A stretch of 64,000 nucleotides of DNA from assembly GCA_963792175.1 (NCBI GenBank), contig CAWBVG010000004.1:27665-91664 (forward strand). Direction: 5' to 3'. This DNA is from CAWBVG01 sp963792175. GTDB taxonomy: Bacteria > Acidobacteriota > Vicinamibacteria > Vicinamibacterales > CAVVIG01. The notes beneath the pieces were generated by a model. It searched no databases and was not told the DNA's origin. It saw nothing but the letters and a program-made list of their open reading frames with translations. Both the position numbers and the translations under genes were made by a program. This document shows positions 39,909 to 49,456 of this stretch, in pieces (position 1 is the first letter of the stretch; each line of letters opens with the position of its first letter).

Positions 39909-41180
39909 GTGACCGCCGCCCCTGCCCGTCAATCCGCGCTGCGCACGGCGCTCGCCGGCCTGATCGGCAACGTCCTCGAGTGGTTCGATTTCGCCGTCTA
40001 CGGCTATTTCGCCAGCGACATCGGCACGCAGTTCTTTCCGCAGTCGAGCGCGACCGCCCAGCAGCTGCTGGCGTTCGCGGTGTTCGCGCTCGGATTCGCC
40101 GCTCGCCCGGTTGGCAGCGTGGTGCTCGGCCTGGTCGGCGATCGTCTCGGCCGGCGCGCGCTGCTGACGGTGTCGATCGCGCTGATGGGCGGGGCGACGC
40201 TCCTGCTCGGTCTGCTGCCGACCTACAACCAGATCGGCGTGGCGGCGCCGGTGCTGCTCGTCCTGATGCGCCTGATTCAGGGCTTCTCGCTCGGCGGCGA
40301 GTTCACCGGCTCGATGGTCTACACGACCGAGCTCGCGTCGCCGATGATGCGCGGCCTGATCAGCAGCTCCACCGCCGCGGGCACCACCATCGGCTTCATC
40401 CTCGGCTCGGCCGCCGCCTGGCTCGTCAACGTCAACTTGACGACCGCGCAGGTGGCGTCGTGGGGCTGGCGGATTCCATTCATCGGCAGCATCGTGTTCT
40501 GCATCGCCGGCTGGTACCTGCGCCGCGGCATTCACGAGACCGAAGAGGGTTTGAAGGCCGCGGCCGTCCGTGCACCGCTGGTCCCCTCGCTCCTCGCCGA
40601 CTGGCTGCCGATTCTGCGCACGTTCGGCATCGTCGCGATGACGAATGCCGCCTATTACCTGACGTTCACGTATGCGGTCGAGCGACGAAAGAGCCTGACC
40701 GGTGAAGGCGGCGAAGCGTTCCTGCTGGCGAATACGCTGAGCCTGCTGGTGGTGCTCGTGTCGAAACCGTTCGGCGGCTGGCTGTCGGACCGGTTCGGCC
40801 GGCGGCGGCTGATGATGGCGCTGACGGTCGTGATGACCGGCCTGATCTACATGGCGCTGCGGATGATGCTCTTCGGCACGCCGCAGGAGTTCACGATGGG
40901 TCAGATTCTGCTGGCGGTGCCGATCGGCATGGCGCTCGGCCTCCAGGGCGCGATGGTGGTCGAGATCTTCCCGCTGCGCACCAGGGTCACCTCCATGAGC
41001 TTCGCCTACAGCATCACGCTGGCGCTGGCCGGCGGAACCGCGCCGCTGGTCTCGACGTGGTTGATCCAGGCGCTCGGCCACCCGCTCGCGCCGGCGTTCT
41101 ACATCATGCTGTACGGCGTGATCGGCCTCGCCATCATGTGGCCGATGACGGAGACCAACACGCGCGCGCTCGACGAGTAG
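39909..41180 (+). CDS. MFS transporter of the metabolite:H+ symporter (MHS) type
   Basis: A 423-residue protein with twelve membrane helices. GNVLEWFDFAVYGYFA at the N-terminus, GDRLGRRALL between helices 2 and 3, and LIQGFSLGGEFTGSMVY are the signature of the MHS family (ProP, KgtP, ShiA and citrate carriers), which import small organic acids or compatible solutes with protons. The second GDRFGRR-type loop is present as LSDRFGRRRL. The substrate is unclear; neighbouring peptidases hint at uptake of their products. GTG start at 39909. It ends just before a palindromic element. Confidence 0.87.
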   Translation: MTAAPARQSALRTALAGLIGNVLEWFDFAVYGYFASDIGTQFFPQSSATAQQLLAFAVFALGFAARPVGSVVLGLVGDRLGRRALLTVSIALMGGATLLLGLLPTYNQIGVAAPVLLVLMRLIQGFSLGGEFTGSMVYTTELASPMMRGLISSSTAAGTTIGFILGSAAAWLVNVNLTTAQVASWGWRIPFIGSIVFCIAGWYLRRGIHETEEGLKAAAVRAPLVPSLLADWLPILRTFGIVAMTNAAYYLTFTYAVERRKSLTGEGGEAFLLANTLSLLVVLVSKPFGGWLSDRFGRRRLMMALTVVMTGLIYMALRMMLFGTPQEFTMGQILLAVPIGMALGLQGAMVVEIFPLRTRVTSMSFAYSITLALAGGTAPLVSTWLIQALGHPLAPAFYIMLYGVIGLAIMWPMTETNTRALDE

Positions 41181-41186
41181 CTGAGT

Positions 41187-41260
41187 GAGGGGTCAGACCC
41201 GGGTCTGACCCCGAGGTGCGATCCGGCGTCTGAACGTTGACACAAATTGTCAGACGCGGC
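41187..41260. repeat. Palindromic REP-like element, copy 1, with a second hairpin
   Basis: GGGGTCAGACCC is followed directly by its reverse complement (41187-41210), then GAGGTGCGAT. A second stem follows, GCGTCTGA ... TCAGACGC (about 41226-41257). It lies between convergent genes (ends 41180 and 41270). Copies 2 and 3 are at 49457 and 54757. Confidence 0.85.
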
Positions 41261-41269
41261 CGCTGCTCT

Positions 41270-42554
41270 CTACAGCCGATGCCGATGCTGCAACACCGCG
41301 CCCGTCACCAGCTCGTCGCCGGGACGGATCGAGCCGCTCACCAGCTCGGTCCATCCTTCGTCGGCGACGCCCGCGCGAACGGCAATCGGGGTGAATTGCC
41401 TGCCGTCGTATTCCCAGACCGCGCGGACCGCGGTGTCGGCCCCGCCCGCCGGCGACGCCGGCGGCGGCTCGACCTCACCGATCGCCGCCAGGAGGTCCGG
41501 CGGCGGGCGAAACGCCAGCGCGCCGTTCGGGATCCTGATCGCATGTTCGCGCCGCGCCACGGGCAGCACCACATCGGCGGTCATGCCGGGTCGCAGCCGC
41601 TGATCGAGGTTCGCCACGTCCACGATCGTCGTGTAGCTGACGACCGTCGCGACGGTGGTCGTCGCCGGTGATTGCGTCGTGCTGCCGCCGACGGCGGTCG
41701 CAGTCGCCGTCTGTTGCGCGACCGGCTGGACGCGCACCTGAGAGATCGTGCCGTGAAACGTCTCGCCGGGATAGGCATCGACGTCGAACGTCACCGCCTC
41801 GCCCGGCGTGAGCCCGCCGACGTCTGACTCGATCGACATCCACCTGCACCTGCAGCCGCTCGAGATTGCCGGCGATGCGAAAGAGCGTCGGCGACTGCAC
41901 GGTCGCGGCGAGCGTCTGCCCGACGTCGACCGCCCGCTCGATGACGATGCCGTCCACCGGCGAACGGATGATCGTGTGCGAGGCGTTGACCGCCGCCTGA
42001 TCGACGGCGGCTTTCGCCTGATCCACGGCCGCCATCGCCTGGACGACGGTCGCCTGGCCGGCGGCCAGGTCGGCCTTCGCCTCGTCGACGGCGATCCGCG
42101 CGGCGTCGAGATCGGCCCGTGCGATCAGCTGCGTGTCCCACAGCGCTTCGGCCCGAGTCAGCTTCATCTGGGCGTCCTCTACCGCCGTCCTGAATCCCGA
42201 GACGTCGGCGTCCGCGCGCTTCAGCCCAGCGTCGGCTTCCTCGCGCTCCGCGACCGCTTCCCGCAACTGCGCGTCGTACGCCGACGCATCGAGCGTGGCC
42301 ACGATCTGACCGGCGTGCACGACGGAGTTGTAATCGGCGCCGAGCGACGCAATGACGCCCGACACCTGCGCACCCACCTCCACCGTCGTCACGGCCTGCA
42401 CGGTGCCGGTCGCCAGAATCCGGCGTGTGATCTGGCCGTCAGTGACCGGTGCGGTCGAGACCTGCACTTCGGTCGTCGTGCGAAACCCCCAGGCGATCGC
42501 GCCGCCGAGCACCGCAACCGTCAGCGCCAGCCAGAACCAGATCGAGCGCCACAT
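41270..42554 (-). CDS. Efflux periplasmic adaptor (HlyD/MacA-like) (one-base frameshift near 41840)
   Basis: About 428 residues. One N-terminal membrane anchor (WFWLALTVAVLGGAIAWGF), the first lipoyl half (ATGTVQAVTTVEVGAQVSG), a long coiled coil (about residues 90-200, rich in Ala, Asp, Gln and Glu), the second lipoyl half (TIIRSPVDGIVIERAVDVGQT), then beta-barrel and membrane-proximal domains. An extra base near 41840 separates LQVQVD from ESDVGGLTPGEAVTF. GGAGGT lies before the ATG at 42554. MacA-like adaptors bridge a MacB-type permease and an outer-membrane channel; neither is adjacent, though ADOP permeases occur 13-16 kb away. Confidence 0.83.
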
Positions 42555-42582
42555 CCCGCACCTCCAGGGGCTTTCCGAATCG

Positions 42583-42675
42583 GATAATTGAGTAATTGAG
42601 TAATTGAGTAATCGAGGCAATGGATCCATCAATTACCCAATTACCCAATTACCCAATTCCCCAATTCCCCAATCT
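42583..42675. repeat. Opposed word arrays (TAATTGAG / CAATTACC)
   Basis: Four units of TAATTGAG, a short turn, then three units of CAATTACC and two of CAATTCCC, all with period 8. It is AT-rich, unlike everything around it. The inner ATTGGATCCATCAAT-type turn and the ATTGAGTAATT words allow partial pairing. It lies between the outer-membrane gene end and the adaptor start. Confidence 0.85.
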
Positions 42676-42692
42676 GGTTGCCATTGGTGTCG

Positions 42693-43355
42693 TCAGAACC
42701 GATAGCCGAATCCGAACGTCATGCCCTGCGCGTTCAGCGGCGTGTCCGCCTCGATGCGGGAGAAGCGATAGCCCACGTCGACGGCCCAGTGGTGCGCCAC
42801 CGGGATATCCACGCCGCCGCCGAGCGTATACATGAAAGCCGTCGTTGAAGGCGGCGTCGTGAAGTATCCCGACGTGACGAGCTCGCTGGTCACGTCGGTG
42901 CCGACGATCGGGGTCGTTCCGTCGGGCAGGATGCCGCTCGAGTAGGTGAACTGTGCGGCCGGTGAGAGTCGCGCGACTCCCAACCCCGCCGATACGTACG
43001 GCGAGACGCGGGCGCGCGTGGGCATTTCATAGCGCAGGCCGCCGACGGAATACAACGCAGGGACGCGCGCGGTCCCGACGACGTTGAGGCCGAGCGACCC
43101 GGCCAGCGTCGCCATCGTGCTGTCGACGGCCGGCAGGGCGTCCGACGGCTGCAGATTGTGGAACTGGCCGAGGTTGCCGAAGACCAGCAGGTGTGGCGCA
43201 ACCCGTACGCCTGCGTCGAACAGGACGTTGCCTGACGTGGCATCCGTGCTGGCGGCGAAGCCGCCGACCCCTGTGACGTACCCGCGCTCGTCCTGTGCCA
43301 GGGACGGCGCCGCACACAACAACGATAATGTGGCCGCGATGAACAACGTTCGCAT
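42693..43355 (-). CDS. Outer-membrane beta-barrel protein
   Basis: A 220-residue protein with a signal peptide (LFIAATLSLLCAAPSLAQ) and alternating hydrophobic strands (YVTGVGGFAAST, PHLLVFGNLGQF, PYVSAGLGVARL, HHWAVDVGYRFSRI) ending in GFGYRF, the terminal aromatic residue recognised by the Bam machinery. The pattern is that of small eight-stranded OmpX/OmpA-like barrels. Function unknown. GGAGGAG upstream of the ATG at 43355 supports the start. The adaptor gene lies upstream on the same strand across a repeat array. Confidence 0.85.
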   Translation of the reverse strand: MRTLFIAATLSLLCAAPSLAQDERGYVTGVGGFAASTDATSGNVLFDAGVRVAPHLLVFGNLGQFHNLQPSDALPAVDSTMATLAGSLGLNVVGTARVPALYSVGGLRYEMPTRARVSPYVSAGLGVARLSPAAQFTYSSGILPDGTTPIVGTDVTSELVTSGYFTTPPSTTAFMYTLGGGVDIPVAHHWAVDVGYRFSRIEADTPLNAQGMTFGFGYRF

Positions 43356-43654
43356 CGTGTCTCCTCCTGCAGTCGTGACGATTGATGACGTCGTGACTGC
43401 GATTGATGCGATTCGTGGCCGCAACCGCGATGCCACCGGCGCTTGCGGCGCTGAAGCGCTGCGCGCAGACGGGACCTTCCACCAGGGCGTCACGCGAGCG
43501 GCCGACGCACTGTTGTCGAATGAGGGCATCGTGTCCTCGTTCGAGCACGTGAGCGGATCTCAGAGAAATGTAAGGACCCGATCACGCGTGACAGACGCAG
43601 ATAAAATGCGCGCAAGAAAACGACTATGATTCTGTGCGGTTCGAAGGAGGCACG
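43356..43654. other. 299-base divergent intergenic region
   Basis: It separates the outer-membrane gene (minus) from the second M20 gene (plus). I see no convincing gene. It holds short GATTGATG repeats near 43380-43415, TATGAT at 43625-43630 as a possible -10 for the M20 gene, and GAAGGAGG as that gene's ribosome site. Confidence 0.5.
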
Positions 43655-45070
43655 ATGACGGCTGCGCGCCTGACGACGATTGGCATCACGCTCGCCTCGG
43701 TGACGGTCCTCGCTCAAACACCGAAGCAGCCGGACTGGAAGGCACTCGAGGACGAGACGATGCGCCACTACCAGGCGGTGCTGCGTCTCGACACTCGGAA
43801 TCCACCCGGCAACGAGCACATCGTCGCCGAGTACGTGAAGCAGGTGCTCGACAAGGAAGGCATTCCCTCGCAGATCGTCGGCTCCGACATGAAGCGGCCC
43901 AACCTGATCGCCAGGTTGAAAGGCAACGGCAAGAAGCGGCCGCTGCTGATCATGGGTCACAGCGACGTTGTCACCATCGACGACGCGAAGTGGAAGTTTC
44001 CGGCCTTCAGCGCGACGCGCGAGGGCGGCTACGTGTATGGCCGCGGCACCGTCGACGACAAGGACAACCTGACGGCGTCGCTGATGACCATCGTGATGCT
44101 CAAACGTCTGAATGTGCCGCTGGATCGCGACGTCATCTTCGTCTCGGAATCAGGGGAGGAAGGCAGCTCGGGCATCGGCATCGGCTATCTCGTGCGCGAC
44201 CACTTCCCGGCGATCGACGCGGAATACTGCCTGGCCGAGGGCGGCGGCGTGACCCGGATTGGCGGACAGGTGAAGTTCGCGACCGTTCAGACACTGGAGA
44301 AGATTCCGCGCGGCATCGAGCTGGTTGCCCACGGTATCTCGGGTCATGGCTCGGTGCCGCTCAAGTCGAACGCGATCGTCCATCTGGCCGGCGCCGTTGC
44401 GAAGATCGGCGACTGGCGTCCCGACATCCGGTTCAACGAGACGACCGGCACCTATTTCCGGAAGCTGGCGGCGATTTCACCACCGGAGGTGGCGAAGTAC
44501 TACCGCGACGTCCTCTCGACCGATCCGAAGACGCAGAAGGCGGCCGACGACTGGTTGTTCGAGAACGAGCCGCGCCACTCCTCGATGCTCCGGACCTCGG
44601 TGTCGCCGAACATCTTTCAGGGCGGATACCGCTCGAACGTCATTCCGTCGGAGGCCAAGGCGACGCTCGACGTGCGCGCGCTGCCCGACGAGGATCCGGC
44701 GAAGTTTCTCGCGCAGGTGAAGCAGGTCATCAACGACCCGGCGGTCGACGTGCGCTTCACCGGGCAGAACGAGCGTCAGGCCGGTCCGGACGCGCGGCTC
44801 GACTCGGAGGCCTACAAGGCGCTCGAGGCGGCGGGCACCAGGATTTACAACGTCCAGACGCTGCCGACGATGAGCACCGGGGCCACCGACATGGCGCAGC
44901 TGCGCGTGAAGGGCGTGCAGTGCTTCGGCATCGGTCCCGCGACCGATTTCGAGGATCCGCCGAAAGGGTTCGGCGCGCACAGCGATCAGGAGCGGCTGCT
45001 CGAAACCGAGCTGCACCGCTTCGTGCGCTACACCTGGGAAGTTGTCTACGATCTCGCACGCGCCAAATAG
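43655..45070 (+). CDS. Exported M20/M25/M40 family metallopeptidase (intact paralogue)
   Basis: 471 residues, signal peptide (AARLTTIGITLASVTVLAQ). The same motifs as the gene at 38392 in the same order: LLIMGHSDVV, GRGTVDDKDN, SESGEEGS, AEGGG, TMSTGATDMAQL and HSDQERLLE. The two proteins look around 75 percent identical by eye, with many identical blocks (FNETTGTYFR, GGYRSNVIPSEAKATLDVRA). It is intact here, which supports treating the break in the other copy as an error. GGAGG seven bases before the ATG at 43655 fixes the start. Peptide or acyl-amino-acid hydrolysis in the periplasm is inferred. Confidence 0.9.
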   Translation: MTAARLTTIGITLASVTVLAQTPKQPDWKALEDETMRHYQAVLRLDTRNPPGNEHIVAEYVKQVLDKEGIPSQIVGSDMKRPNLIARLKGNGKKRPLLIMGHSDVVTIDDAKWKFPAFSATREGGYVYGRGTVDDKDNLTASLMTIVMLKRLNVPLDRDVIFVSESGEEGSSGIGIGYLVRDHFPAIDAEYCLAEGGGVTRIGGQVKFATVQTLEKIPRGIELVAHGISGHGSVPLKSNAIVHLAGAVAKIGDWRPDIRFNETTGTYFRKLAAISPPEVAKYYRDVLSTDPKTQKAADDWLFENEPRHSSMLRTSVSPNIFQGGYRSNVIPSEAKATLDVRALPDEDPAKFLAQVKQVINDPAVDVRFTGQNERQAGPDARLDSEAYKALEAAGTRIYNVQTLPTMSTGATDMAQLRVKGVQCFGIGPATDFEDPPKGFGAHSDQERLLETELHRFVRYTWEVVYDLARAK

Positions 45071-45094
45071 CGCGAGCAGGCACGAGGGCTTGTT

Positions 45095-45676
45095 ATGACT
45101 TCAAGTAGTGTCCGGCTACCGGACCGTCAACCGACGCATCCGCGGCTGCAGGAGCTGTTCGCCTATCTCAAGGTCAGACGCAACGCGCTGCACGACGCCG
45201 TGGACGCCGTGCCCGAAGCGCAGCGCAGTCAGCCGCCGGAGCCCGGTCGCTGGTCGGTTGCCGACGTGCTCGAGCACCTCGCACTGGTCGAAGGCCGGTT
45301 CACGACGACCCTTGGGAACCGGCTCGCCGAGGCCAGGGCCCAGGGTCTGGCCGAGGAGCGCGAAACGAGCCCGATCGTCGGCACCTTCGATCAGGCCGCC
45401 GTGCTCGATCGCACGAGCAGGCGCGAGGCGCCCGAGGTGGTTCGGCCGCAGGGCCTCGACTGGAAGAGCGCGTGGTCGCGCCTCGAGGACACGCGCCGAT
45501 CGTTTCTCGACGTGTTTCTGTCGGCCGACGGTCTCGCATTGGCCGACGTCGCGTACGTCCATCCGCGCCTGGGGTCGTTGAACCTCTATCAATGGGGCGT
45601 CTGGATGGGAGCGCACGAAGGACGGCATGTCGAGCAGATACGGGAAATCGCCGCAACTCTCAACTCTCAAGTGTGA
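45095..45676 (+). CDS. DinB/YfiT-like four-helix protein
   Basis: A 193-residue protein of the DinB superfamily. PGRWSVADVLEHLALVEGRF contains the conserved W-S-x-x-x-x-L-x-H-L segment with the first metal histidine, and MGAHEGRHVEQIREI the H-x-x-x-H pair near the end. Members bind zinc or nickel; several are bacillithiol- or mycothiol-dependent transferases. It starts 24 bases after the M20 stop and ends 16 bases before the tannase start, so a shared transcript is likely. Confidence 0.85.
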   Translation: MTSSSVRLPDRQPTHPRLQELFAYLKVRRNALHDAVDAVPEAQRSQPPEPGRWSVADVLEHLALVEGRFTTTLGNRLAEARAQGLAEERETSPIVGTFDQAAVLDRTSRREAPEVVRPQGLDWKSAWSRLEDTRRSFLDVFLSADGLALADVAYVHPRLGSLNLYQWGVWMGAHEGRHVEQIREIAATLNSQV

Positions 45677-45692
45677 AGTCTCAACGCACGCC

Positions 45693-47241
45693 ATGAAAAT
45701 ACTGTTTGGCGGTTTGTCCGCGGCGCTACTGGCGATGCTGGTTGGCGCCCGCACCCTCGGGGCGGCCGCTTCGTGCGACAGCCTCGCGTCGATGGCGCTG
45801 CCGCAGACGACCATCACGCTCGCCAGCGTCGTCGAGGCGGGCGCGTTCACGCCGCCGGGCTCTGCCGGCGCCAATCCGTCAGGACCGGCCGGACAAGTCT
45901 TCCGTGGGCTGCCGGCGTTCTGCCGCGTCGCCGCGACAATCCGGCCGTCGAGCGACTCCGACATCAAGGTCGAAGTCTGGCTGCCGCTGACGGGATGGAA
46001 TGGCAAGTTCCAGGCGGTTGGCAACGGTGGATGGGCGGGCACGATCACCTATGCCGCGATGGCGTCCGCACTGCAGCGCGGCTACGCGACGGCGTCAACC
46101 GATACCGGTCACGCCGGGACGATGGGTGACGGCAGCTTCTCGTTGAACCATCCCGAGAAGGTCGTCGATTTCGCCTATCGGGCCGTTCATGAGATGACGG
46201 TCCAGGCTAAAGCGATCGTCGAGAAGCACTACGGCAATGGCCCACGGCTGTCGGTACTGGAATGGCTGCTCGACGGGCGGCCGCCAGGGTCTGAAGGAAG
46301 CGCAGAAGTATCCGGCCGACTACGACGGCATCATCGCCGGCGCGCCGGCGAACTTCATGACCCATCTGGGCGCGCACAGCTTGTGGGTGGCGCAGGCGAC
46401 GCTGAAGGACCCGGCGAGCTTCATCCCGCGAGAGAAATTCGCGGTGATCCACAAGGCCGTGCTGGACGCCTGTGATGCGCTCGACGGCGTGAAGGACGGC
46501 GTGCTCGAAGATCCCGGACGATGCCATTTCGATCCAAAGACCATTCAATGCGCGGCGGGCGACTCGTCGGGTTGTCTGACGCCGCCGCAGGTCGAGGCCG
46601 TGCGGCGCATCTACGCGCCGGCGAAGAACCCGCGAACCGGCGCCGAAATCTTTCCAGGACTGGAGCCCGGCAGCGAAACCGGTTGGGTGGCGATGGCCGG
46701 TGGACCGCGTCCGCTCAGCATCTCGAACGATCACTTCCGGTTCCTGGTGTTCAAGAATCCCGACTGGGACTTCAAGACCCTCGACTTCGACAAGGACGTC
46801 GCGCTCGCCGACCGGCTGGACGACGGCCTGATGAATGCGACCGATCCGAATGTGAGCGCGTTCTTCCGCCGCGGCGGCCGGCTGCTGATGTATCACGGCT
46901 GGAACGATCAGCTCATCGCGCCGCGCAACAGCATCAACTATTACCAGAGCGTCGTGAAGGCGCTGGGTGGCGCGGAGAAAGCGGCCGATTCGATCCGCCT
47001 GTTCATGGTACCGGGGATGGCGCACTGCGGCGGCGGCGACGGCACGAGCGTGTTCGACAGCCTCGCCGTCCTCGAAGAGTGGGTGGAACAGAAGAAGACG
47101 CCGGCGCAGATTCCCGCGTCGCACCTCGCCAATGGCGTCAGGGATCGGACGCGTCCGCTCTGTCCGTATCCGTCGATCGCCGCGTACACGGGCTCCGGCG
47201 ATACCAACGACGCCGCGAACTTCACCTGCTCGAAGCCGTAA
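45693..47241 (+). CDS. Tannase/feruloyl esterase family protein, exported (one-base frameshift near 46253)
   Basis: About 515 residues. Signal peptide ILFGGLSAALLAMLVGA; then FCRVAATIRPSSDSDIKVEVWLP and NGKFQAVGNGGWAG, typical tannase-family segments. Reading TCGGTAC at 46251-46257 as TCGTAC gives YWNGCSTGGRQGL with the nucleophile serine in G-C-S-T-G-G. PADYDGIIAGAPA, YHGWNDQLIAP (Asp) and VPGMAHCGGG (His) complete the triad, and the C-S ... H-C pair probably forms the usual disulfide. It would cleave gallate, ferulate or similar esters from plant phenolics outside the cytoplasm. The ATG at 45693 is chosen because it begins the signal peptide. Confidence 0.85.
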
Positions 47242-47348
47242 GAGTGCGCGAAATCGCATGCGATTTCCGCGGTCTATCGGCTCGACGAGCGCGTCGTGTC
47301 TGTGGCACGCGATTAATGCTGATAAGCTGATCGCCGAGGTGAACGACG

Positions 47349-47690
47349 ATGGCGCAGCCGATTGATCCCACGATGACCACGACCGCCTTTTCGCTGGACG
47401 GATATCGAACGACGAAAACGCTCGGCGTCGTGCGTGGTGTCACAGTCCGCTCGCGGTCGGTTCTGGGGACCATCGGCGCCTCCCTGCAGACGCTGGTCGG
47501 CGGCAATATCACCCTGCTCACCGAGCTCTGTGAGAAGACGCGCGCGGATGCGTTCGAGCTGGTGCTGCAGCACGCGCAGGCGCTTGGCGCCAACGGCGTG
47601 GTCGGACTGCGTTACGACGCGACCGAGGTGATGCAGGGTGTCACCGAAGTGTTGTGCTATGGCACGGCCGTGATCGTCACGCCCGAATAA
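47349..47690 (+). CDS. YbjQ family heavy-metal-binding-domain protein
   Basis: A 113-residue protein. TTKTLGVVRGVTVRSRSVLG and LGANGVVGLRYDAT with the terminal VLCYGTAVIV match the YbjQ/UPF0145 family, small pentamer-forming proteins of unknown role. The metal-binding label is historical; no cysteine or histidine cluster is seen here. Start ATG at 47349, 107 bases after the tannase stop. YaeQ follows after 8 bases. Confidence 0.87.
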   Translation: MAQPIDPTMTTTAFSLDGYRTTKTLGVVRGVTVRSRSVLGTIGASLQTLVGGNITLLTELCEKTRADAFELVLQHAQALGANGVVGLRYDATEVMQGVTEVLCYGTAVIVTPE

Positions 47691-47698
47691 CTCCTGTA

Positions 47699-48235
47699 GT
47701 GGCTCTGTCCGCCACGATCTACAACTTCCAGATCGAGCTCGCCGACGCCGACCGCGAGGTGTACGAGTCGCTGGAGCTGCGCGCCGCACGGCATCCGTCG
47801 GAATCGGAAGAGTATTTCGTCACCCGGGTCCTGGCGTACGCGCTCGAGTACCGCGAAGGCATCGCGTTCTCACGCGGCATCTCCGACCCGGAAGAACCGG
47901 CGATCACGGTTCGGGATCTGACCGGCGCGATCACGACCTGGATCGAAGTCGGCGCTCCTGATGCCGCGCGCCTGCACAAGGCCTCCAAGGCCGCGTCGCG
48001 CGTCGCCGTCTACACGCATAAGGATCCGCAGCAACTGCTGAGGAACCTGGCCGGCGAGAAAATCCACCGCGCGGAGTCCATCGAGCTCTACGCCGTCGAT
48101 CGCGGGCTGGTGCGCGACCTCGCCGCGAAGCTCGAGCGGCGGATGGCCTTTGCCATGTCGGTGGCCGGGCAGACCGTGTATCTGTCGATCGGCGAGGCGA
48201 CGCTAAGCGGTATCATCACCCGGTTGCCGTTGTGA
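47699..48235 (+). CDS. yaeQ: YaeQ family protein
   Basis: A 178-residue protein. ATIYNFQIELADADREVYESL opens the PD-(D/E)XK-like YaeQ fold; HPSESEEYFVTRVLAYALEYREGIAFSRG and WIEVGAPDAARLHKASKAA contain the nuclease-fold acidic and lysine residues; VYLSIG is near the end. YaeQ has been linked to RfaH suppression but its activity is unproven. GTG start at 47699. Length is the usual 180 residues. Confidence 0.9.
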   Translation: MALSATIYNFQIELADADREVYESLELRAARHPSESEEYFVTRVLAYALEYREGIAFSRGISDPEEPAITVRDLTGAITTWIEVGAPDAARLHKASKAASRVAVYTHKDPQQLLRNLAGEKIHRAESIELYAVDRGLVRDLAAKLERRMAFAMSVAGQTVYLSIGEATLSGIITRLPL

Positions 48236-48284
48236 GAGCTCCGTGAGGGAACCCTGACGGCGGCCTTTGCGTCTGGATCATGAA

Positions 48285-48746
48285 ATGAAGGCTGCATTCT
48301 GCGCGCTGTTCGCACTCACCATCCTTGCCGGCACGGCGGCCGCGGCCGACAAACCGAACTTTTCAGGCGACTGGAAGATGAACGCCGCGAAAAGCAATTT
48401 TGGCCCCATCCCCGGTCCGTCCAGCATCGTCCGCAAGGTGACGCATGCCGAACCGTCACTCACCATCGTCGAAGAGCAGCAGGGTGACCAGGGCACTCAG
48501 GTCACGACGCGCAAGTACACGACCGACGGCAAGGACATGACGTTCGAGTCGAGCGGCGCAGTGGTCCGGGGGACAGCCGTGTGGGAAGGCAATACGCTCA
48601 TCCTCACGTCGGTTGTCGACGCCATCGGCGTGACGTTTACGGACAAGATGAGTCTTTCGGCAGACGGCCGGACGCTCACCAGCGCCGTACACGTTGCGTC
48701 GGCCCAGGGCGATCTCGACCTCGTGGTCGTCTTCGACAAGCAGTAA
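48285..48746 (+). CDS. Small exported protein of unknown function
   Basis: A 153-residue protein with a signal peptide (AAFCALFALTILAGTAAA). The mature part starts DKPNFSGDWKMNAAKSNFGP, a pattern seen in many small acidobacterial exported proteins, followed by regular beta strands (LTIVEEQQGDQGT, FTDKMSLSADGRTLTS). A lipocalin-like barrel is plausible but not shown. It stands alone between yaeQ and the YdeI-like gene. Confidence 0.72.
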   Translation: MKAAFCALFALTILAGTAAAADKPNFSGDWKMNAAKSNFGPIPGPSSIVRKVTHAEPSLTIVEEQQGDQGTQVTTRKYTTDGKDMTFESSGAVVRGTAVWEGNTLILTSVVDAIGVTFTDKMSLSADGRTLTSAVHVASAQGDLDLVVVFDKQ

Positions 48747-48836
48747 CACGGAGCAGCACGACCGCCACGCGCCGACGCGGCGACGACTTCCGCCGTGATG
48801 ATCACACGGCTATCGTAATTGCTAGAATCGCTCGCC

Positions 48837-49436
48837 ATGGGCAAGAGAGATCCCCGCGTCGAGGCCTACATTGCCAAGGCACCCGAGTTCGCGAAGCCGA
48901 TCCTCAACCGGATCCGCCAGGAGGTGCACGCCGCCTGTCCCGACGTGGAGGAAGACATGAAGTGGGGCTCTCCACACTTCATGTACAAGGGCATGATGTG
49001 CGCGATGGCGTCGTTCAAGCAGCACGCCGCGTTCGGGTTCTGGAAAGGATCGCTCGTCGTTGGTCCTGCGGCCGCCGACATGAACAGCGCGGGCTGGTTC
49101 GGACGGCTGACCAGGGTGTCGGACCTCCCGCCGCGGAAGGCACTCGCCGCATACGTCAAGAAAGCCATGGCGTTGAACGACGCCGGGATCACGGCGCCGC
49201 GCAAGCAGAAACAGCCAGCCAAGCCGATGCAGGTGCCGGCGGATCTTGCGACCGCGTTGAAGAAGGGCAAGAAGGCGAAGGCGGCGTTCGACGCGTTCTC
49301 GCCCAGCCACCAGCGCGAATACATCGAGTGGATCACGGAAGCGAAGAGCGCCGACACCCGCGCGCGGCGGCTGGCGCAGGCAGTTGAATGGATCGGGGCC
49401 GGGAAATCGCGAAACTGGAAGTACGAGCGCAAGTAG
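48837..49436 (+). CDS. DUF1801/YdeI (OmpD-associated) family protein
   Basis: A 199-residue soluble protein. The N-terminal half (ILNRIRQEVHAACPDVEEDMKWGSPHFMYKGMM) is the DUF1801 fold; the C-terminal part (AFDAFSPSHQREYIEWITEAKSADTRARRL) is the YdeI bacteriocin-protection region, which ends in the typical N-W-K-Y. Function unknown. TAGAAT lies eight bases before the ATG at 48837, and no ribosome site is visible. A second YdeI-family gene lies at 61968. Confidence 0.85.
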   Translation: MGKRDPRVEAYIAKAPEFAKPILNRIRQEVHAACPDVEEDMKWGSPHFMYKGMMCAMASFKQHAAFGFWKGSLVVGPAAADMNSAGWFGRLTRVSDLPPRKALAAYVKKAMALNDAGITAPRKQKQPAKPMQVPADLATALKKGKKAKAAFDAFSPSHQREYIEWITEAKSADTRARRLAQAVEWIGAGKSRNWKYERK

Positions 49437-49456
49437 GACCCCGGAGGTGTCGGAGC

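Noticed and set aside
45095..45676. DNA-damage-inducible role for the DinB protein
   Set aside because: DinB-superfamily helical proteins are not DNA polymerase IV; no LexA-type box is visible upstream.
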